Shown here piece after piece: positions 14,030 through 17,629 of a DNA stretch of 17,629 nucleotides. Position numbers and translations under genes: made by a program. The stretch is from the NCBI GenBank assembly GCA_964595455.1, contig CAZQQL010000067.1:1-17629 (forward strand), given 5' to 3'. Within the stretch, counting starts at the first letter, position 1, and each line of letters starts with the position of its first letter. The notes below the pieces were generated by a model. That model was not told the origin of the DNA, made no database searches, and worked only from the letters and a program-made list of their open reading frames with translations. The DNA comes from DAOUEG01 sp964595455. Its GTDB lineage: Bacteria; Chloroflexota; Dehalococcoidia; Dehalococcoidales; RBG-16-60-22.

Positions 14030-15304
14030 ATGCCCATGTCCCAGGACTTCCAGGACCGTTTGTTCCCGCGTCTTCCCGCCATCATCGAGCACTTCGGAAC
14101 GCCGTTCCATATCTTCGATGAGAGGGGGATCGTCGACAAAGGCGAGTATCTGAAGAAGCTTTTCAAGGACATCCACGGTTTTCGGGAGTTCTATGCGGTC
14201 AAAGCCCTTCCCAATCCGGCCATCCTGCAGGTCATGCAGAAGCTGGGTTTCGGCGTCGACTGCAGTTCGCCGTCCGAGCTTGTCCTTTCCAGGCATAACG
14301 GCTTCAGCGGCGAGGACATCATGTTCTCCTCCAATAACACGGCGGACTCGCTGATCAAGCTGGCGCTGGAAGACGGCGGCTGCATCCTCAACCTGGATGA
14401 CATAACCTTTATCGACAAGATGGAGGCGTTCCCGGAGTTTATCTGCTTCCGCTATAATCCGGGAGAAAAACGAACTGGCAACGCCATCATCGGGGTGCCC
14501 GTGGAAGCCAAGTACGGCCTGCGGGACGACCAGGTCACCGAGGCCTACCGCAAGGCCAGGGAACGGGGCGCGCGGCGTTTCGGCATCCATTCCATGGTCA
14601 TTTCCAACGAGCGCAACTACACCTATATGGTGGAGACCGTCCGCATGCTCCTTGATGTCATGGAAAGGGTCACGCATGAACTCGGCATCGTGTTCGAGTT
14701 CTTCAACATTTCCGGCGGCGTCGGGATCCCGTACCGGCCGGAGGATACGTCGTTCGACCTGCCCGCCTTCGCCTCGGAAGCGAAGAGCCTGATCAACGAT
14801 TTCGTGGAACACCTCGGCTATCGTCCGAAGCTGTTCACGGAGTTCGGTCGTTACATGACGGGACCTCACGGCGCGCTCGTCGCCCGGGTGGTCAACCGGA
14901 TGAGCAAGTACCGGGAGTATGTCGGCGTCGATACTGCCACCATGTGCGCCAATCCCCGGCCGGCCATCTACGGTGCCTACCATCACATCACCGTCCTCGA
15001 CCCCAAAGGTAAGCCCCGGCAGGGAAACGAAAAGACAGTGGATGTGGTCGGGCCGCTCTGCGAAAATAATGACAAGTTCGCCATCCAGCGCCGCCTGCCG
15101 GAGGCGTATGTCGGGGACATCATGGTCCAGCACGACACCGGCGCCCATAGCCCGGCCATGGGCGGCAATTACAATGGCTGGACGCGACCGCAGGAACTCC
15201 TGCTGCGTACCGACGGCAGCGTGGAGCTTGTCCGCCGTGCCGAGACCCTGGACGATCTCTTCGCCACGCTTTCGTTCGAGAAGGACGTTTTCAAGCCTTC
15301 ATAA
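14030..15304 (+). CDS. PLP-dependent decarboxylase, diaminopimelate/ornithine decarboxylase fold (LysA-like)
   Basis: The 424-residue fold-type III enzyme has an N-terminal PLP barrel with the Schiff-base lysine Lys58 in FYAVKALPNP, GVDCSSPSEL (75-84) and the phosphate-binding SGGVG (228-232). The C-terminal beta domain has GPLCENNDKFA with Cys344-Glu345 and GAHSPAMGGNYNGWTRPQE (371-389). It removes an alpha-carboxyl group from an amino acid. Several diagnostic positions differ from classic LysA: IHSMV replaces the usual HxHIGS block, EFGRY (271-275) replaces EPGRY, and His372 takes the place of the usual Tyr in GAY. The substrate may therefore not be meso-diaminopimelate. The start is set by AGAGG eight bases upstream. 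No lysine pathway genes are adjacent. Confidence 0.87.
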   Translation: MPMSQDFQDRLFPRLPAIIEHFGTPFHIFDERGIVDKGEYLKKLFKDIHGFREFYAVKALPNPAILQVMQKLGFGVDCSSPSELVLSRHNGFSGEDIMFSSNNTADSLIKLALEDGGCILNLDDITFIDKMEAFPEFICFRYNPGEKRTGNAIIGVPVEAKYGLRDDQVTEAYRKARERGARRFGIHSMVISNERNYTYMVETVRMLLDVMERVTHELGIVFEFFNISGGVGIPYRPEDTSFDLPAFASEAKSLINDFVEHLGYRPKLFTEFGRYMTGPHGALVARVVNRMSKYREYVGVDTATMCANPRPAIYGAYHHITVLDPKGKPRQGNEKTVDVVGPLCENNDKFAIQRRLPEAYVGDIMVQHDTGAHSPAMGGNYNGWTRPQELLLRTDGSVELVRRAETLDDLFATLSFEKDVFKPS

Positions 15305-15359
15305 AAACCTCGCTTAAACCCTGGTAATATTGCGGGTACTCGAAGGGCTGATTTGTTTA

Positions 15360-15388
15360 TTGACAAGTATATAGTAATACTATATACT
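15360..15388 (+). promoter_or_regulatory. Strong promoter of the tandem-MerR/ferredoxin operon
   Basis: TTGACA (15360-15365, perfect) and TATACT (15383-15388, five of six) are 17 bases apart. Transcription should begin seven or eight bases later, at 15395-15396, which is the G of the GTG start codon. The bases just before the GTG are almost all A and T, so no ribosome binding site is possible. Confidence 0.75.
15367..15387. promoter_or_regulatory. Perfect palindrome over the operon promoter (likely operator)
   Basis: GTATATAGTA (15367-15376) and TACTATATAC (15378-15387) are exact reverse complements around a single A at 15377. The site fills the promoter spacer and covers the first five bases of the -10. 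A dimer bound here would block RNA polymerase, which suggests autorepression by the regulator encoded immediately downstream. Confidence 0.75.
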
Positions 15389-15395
15389 TAATATT

Positions 15396-16115
15396 GTGGG
15401 TATCGAGGAAATCAGGAAAAAAGACCTGATCCGTATCAGTGAGCTTTCCCGTGAGACGGGTGTCTCTATCCCGACGCTTCATTTCTACAGCCGTGAAGGA
15501 CTGATAGCGCCCGCGGTCAAGACGGCCCGTAACATGGCCTACTATGACCGGCAATGCATCGATGATGTCCGCTATATCAAGGAGCTGCAGACGCGAAAAT
15601 ACCTGCCGTTGTCCGTTATAAAACTCGTTACCAGGTCCCGTCACGAAGGCGAGGATGCCACACATCTGCAACAGATGGAGACCTTTGTTGACAGCGTGTT
15701 TCAGCCTGTTGAAATCAGTGAACAGGATAACCTGGGCATGCAGGAACTGGTCGAACAGTCAGGTCTTTCTGTCGCTGAGATTGATGTATTGGGCTCTGCC
15801 GGTCTGATCACGCCTGAAGGAAAGGGACGGGGGAGCCATTACAATGACCTCGATTTACGTATCTGCCGGATTGTAGCCGATCTCAGGAAGTATGGCCTGG
15901 AAGCTGCCGATTTTGAGGTGTACCGTTTTTACCTGAAGAGCGTGGAGCGTGAATACGATGTTATTCACCGGAAATTGCACCAATCAAACAAGACCGGCAC
16001 CGTTCCCATCATCCGGCTCATGGAGTCGTTGAACATCTTGAAGACTTGTTTAGCCGGCAAGGTCGCCCGCCGGGCGTTAGCCGATCATCCTCATGATGAG
16101 GAAAGGACCGTATGA
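15396..16115 (+). CDS. Tandem MerR-like transcriptional regulator
   Basis: The 239-residue protein contains two MerR-like winged helices. The first (about 11-80) reads RISELSRETGVSIPTLHFYSREGLIAP and continues with the YYDRQCIDDVRYI wing. The second (about 113-180) reads MQELVEQSGLSVAEIDVLGSAGLITP and continues with SHYNDLDLRICRIV. A helical C-terminal tail follows. MerR proteins normally have one such domain and dimerise; here one chain carries two, which may bind the palindrome by itself or as a higher oligomer. Three scattered cysteines (54, 157, 218) do not form a clear metal site. GTG 15396 matches the predicted transcript start. The stop overlaps the ferredoxin start by four bases (ATGA), showing translational coupling. 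Confidence 0.85.
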   Translation: MGIEEIRKKDLIRISELSRETGVSIPTLHFYSREGLIAPAVKTARNMAYYDRQCIDDVRYIKELQTRKYLPLSVIKLVTRSRHEGEDATHLQQMETFVDSVFQPVEISEQDNLGMQELVEQSGLSVAEIDVLGSAGLITPEGKGRGSHYNDLDLRICRIVADLRKYGLEAADFEVYRFYLKSVEREYDVIHRKLHQSNKTGTVPIIRLMESLNILKTCLAGKVARRALADHPHDEERTV

Positions 16116-16351
16116 AACCGCATTTTTTAAAGGAACGACACGCGTCGACTGCCCATATCACTCTGAACACACGGGCCTGTAAAGCCTGCTGGCAGTGTAT
16201 CGATGTCTGTCCGAACGGTGTATGCGGTAAGGTTGACATGCCGTTTCACCATCACTGCGCCATCCGGGAGCCCGAAAAGTGTACCGGTTGTCTGAATTGC
16301 GTGTCCGCTTGCCCTGAACAAGCTATAAGCATAAAAGAAAGCAGCGACTGA
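16112..16351 (+). CDS. Two-cluster [4Fe-4S] ferredoxin-type protein
   Basis: The 79-residue protein has two complete CxxCxxCxxxCP motifs: Cys23, 26, 29, 33 and Cys57, 60, 63, 67. This is a bacterial-type ferredoxin that carries low-potential electrons in the cytoplasm. The region between the clusters is unusual, with extra Cys38 and Cys49 and a His46-His48 run just before Cys49. The N-terminus is basic and longer than in minimal ferredoxins. Its ATG overlaps the regulator's stop, and the next gene begins one base after its own stop, so all three should be co-translated. It may pass electrons to the small membrane protein next door; that is inference. Confidence 0.88.
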   Translation: MKPHFLKERHASTAHITLNTRACKACWQCIDVCPNGVCGKVDMPFHHHCAIREPEKCTGCLNCVSACPEQAISIKESSD

Positions 16352-16352
16352 C

Positions 16353-16565
16353 ATGAGAAGGATCGTCGGGATTGGACTGCCCGTGTTGGTCCTGCTTTCG
16401 CTGATAACCGGAATCGTGGAGTCGCACAGCGATGGCCATGCGCACATATTTATCAGCGTACTCATGGTGATCTTTTCCGGGATACACACCGGGTTGAACT
16501 GGAAAGCGTTCACCAGGTACTGTAAAACCGGTAAGAAACTCCGGAAAGGCGTTACGGGCGGCTAG
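16353..16565 (+). CDS. Small two-helix membrane protein resembling DUF4405
   Basis: This 70-residue protein has hydrophobic helices at about 4-22 and 31-48, and a basic C-terminal tail (RYCKTGKKLRKG) expected on the cytoplasmic side. Histidines lie at 25, 29, 31 and 45, and the segment SGIHTGLNWKAF resembles the conserved end of DUF4405 proteins, as I recall that family. Paired helix histidines could bind heme, but this is inference. It starts one base after the ferredoxin stop, with no clear ribosome binding site, so it depends on coupling. Its TAG stop shares a CTAG tetramer with the stop of the convergent gene. Confidence 0.75.
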   Translation: MRRIVGIGLPVLVLLSLITGIVESHSDGHAHIFISVLMVIFSGIHTGLNWKAFTRYCKTGKKLRKGVTGG

Positions 16566-17629
16566 AAGGATTCACTATCTTCCGCCAGGGCGTCCCAGGG
16601 AGTATCGAGCTGCGGCACCGGACATTCGATGACCACTGGCTTGTCCATGCCCAATGCTTCCTTGAGTTTCTCCCCGATCTGTTCCGGAGACTCCAGCCTG
16701 ATGCCGGCGGCCCCGAAAGATTCAGCAAACTTGACATAATCGGGGTTATGCAGCCGGTTGCCGATATGCCTCCCGCTGAACTCCCGGTTCTGGATGCCCG
16801 TCACCGTGCCGTAAGCCCCGTCCGTGAACAGCAGAGTGATGACGTTGATGTTCTCCTGGACGGCCGTGGCCAGTTCCGTCGAAGCATAGGGGAAGCCGCC
16901 GTCGCCACAGATGACCACCACCGGCTTGTTCGGGTTGCCGACCTTCGCCCCAAGCGCGGTCGGGAAGGCATAGCCGAGCGTGGCGAAGTAGGAGGAGTCC
17001 ACGAACGTGTTCGGCCGGCTGACCGGGTAGGCGATCTCACACCAGTAGGCTATATTGGTGATGTCCGGCACGAGGATGCTGTCTTCAGGGAGCACGGCGT
17101 GTATCCTGTCCAGTATGCTGGTCTGGAAAGGGGCCAGCCGGACCAGTCTGTGACGGACGGAGTCGCGCAGGGCGGCTATCTCCTCCGGTTTCCAGTCGCT
17201 GGCGCATGGTGATTCACAAGCCTGCAGGAGCGCCCGTAAAGCAAGGGACGCGTCGGCGTTGATACCGAGGTCGATGCGGTGGTTCCGCCCGAACTCGTCG
17301 GAATCGTGGTCCACCTGGATGACCTTCTGGTCCGGCCTCAGTTCCAGGTGGGAGTTCCCGGAAGACCTCAGGCGGCTGGCGATGACGATGACGGCGTCGG
17401 CCAGCTTCAGAATGGGGTGCTGCCACAGCGTGTAATTACCGGCATAGAGCGGGTGCCGGACATCGATGACGCCCTGGCCTTCGGAGGTCATCAATACCGG
17501 AGCATTGAAGGACTCCGCGAGGCTCGTAATGTCCTGCCGGAGGTCCTCATTGGCCGCGCCGCCCCCGGCCAGGATGAGAGGGCGCCGGGCGTTTCTGAGT
17601 ATTTCAACGGCCTTGGCGATGGTCGTGGG
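16562..17629 (-). CDS. Thiamine-diphosphate-dependent enzyme, acetolactate synthase-like large subunit (5' end missing)
   Basis: The frame stays open to the right edge, so the N-terminal pyrimidine-binding domain lies outside the window; 355 residues are visible. The middle domain starts with RRPLILAGGGAANEDL and includes VIQVDHDSDEFGRNH. The C-terminal TPP-binding domain has VICGDGGF (GDG at visible residues 242-244) and FTDGAYGTV, where the usual Asn-Asn or Asn-Asp pair is Thr-Asp. Family members make acetolactate or act on benzoylformate, oxalyl-CoA, indolepyruvate or benzaldehyde. No small regulatory subunit or branched-chain genes are visible, so an acetolactate role is unproven. It ends convergently against the small membrane-protein gene. 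Confidence 0.88.
   Translation of the reverse strand, partial: PTTIAKAVEILRNARRPLILAGGGAANEDLRQDITSLAESFNAPVLMTSEGQGVIDVRHPLYAGNYTLWQHPILKLADAVIVIASRLRSSGNSHLELRPDQKVIQVDHDSDEFGRNHRIDLGINADASLALRALLQACESPCASDWKPEEIAALRDSVRHRLVRLAPFQTSILDRIHAVLPEDSILVPDITNIAYWCEIAYPVSRPNTFVDSSYFATLGYAFPTALGAKVGNPNKPVVVICGDGGFPYASTELATAVQENINVITLLFTDGAYGTVTGIQNREFSGRHIGNRLHNPDYVKFAESFGAAGIRLESPEQIGEKLKEALGMDKPVVIECPVPQLDTPWDALAEDSESF

Noticed and set aside
13937..15148. 403-codon minus-strand frame opposite the PLP decarboxylase
   Set aside because: It mirrors the codon pattern of a well-supported gene and runs through that gene's promoter.
1..17629. tRNA genes, CRISPR arrays, insertion sequences or phage genes
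   Set aside because: No cloverleaf, regularly spaced repeats, transposase or integrase motifs were seen on either strand.

Overview
The window looks like chromosomal DNA of an anaerobic or facultatively anaerobic bacterium of moderate to high GC content. Iron-sulfur flavoenzymes, two uroporphyrinogen-decarboxylase-like (URO-D) proteins, an Old-Yellow-Enzyme-type enoate reductase and many short regulators and transporters recall Chloroflexota (Dehalococcoidia-like) or Desulfobacterota genomes. That placement is an inference from gene content only; there is no rRNA or marker gene here. I see no tRNA, rRNA, CRISPR array, insertion sequence or phage gene.

Layout, left to right. Bases 1-235 hold a possible 3' tail of a gene, a small hairpin and the leader of the first URO-D-like gene (236-1555, +). 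This meets a membrane-anchored alpha/beta hydrolase (1574-2464, -) head to head at the 3' ends. The hydrolase shares a compact divergent promoter region with an FMN/FAD/[4Fe-4S] enoate reductase (2604-4520, +). Next come a GNAT acetyltransferase (4597-5061, +), a small zinc-ribbon protein (5086-5298, -) and a RimJ/RimL-type acetyltransferase (5424-5975, -). A 734-residue fusion of NuoG-like iron-sulfur domains to a GltD-like flavin domain (6163-8367, +) follows, with a terminator-like hairpin just before its start codon. Then come a DHA2-type MFS exporter (8457-9869, +), a CPA2/Kef-type antiporter with an RCK domain (9970-11682, +) and a TipA-like MerR regulator (11724-12473, +). A bidirectional terminator separates that from the second URO-D-like gene (12592-13839, -). 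A divergent PLP decarboxylase (14030-15304, +) is followed by a three-gene operon: tandem MerR-like regulator, two-cluster ferredoxin and small histidine-bearing membrane protein (15396-16565, +). The window ends inside a convergent thiamine-diphosphate enzyme (16562-17629, -, incomplete).

Two regulators are the most interesting part. Both MerR-type genes have well-formed promoters whose predicted transcription start falls at the start codon, so both are probably leaderless, and both carry a palindrome between or over the promoter elements that suggests autoregulation. The TipA-like gene also has a strong internal ribosome binding site before an in-frame ATG exactly at the ligand-binding domain, which would recreate the two-product arrangement known for Streptomyces tipA. 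The tandem-MerR/ferredoxin/membrane-protein operon is the best candidate for a little-described redox system.

Most other genes appear to be single transcription units with their own promoters. No single pathway joins them; the common thread is anaerobic redox chemistry plus export and stress functions.
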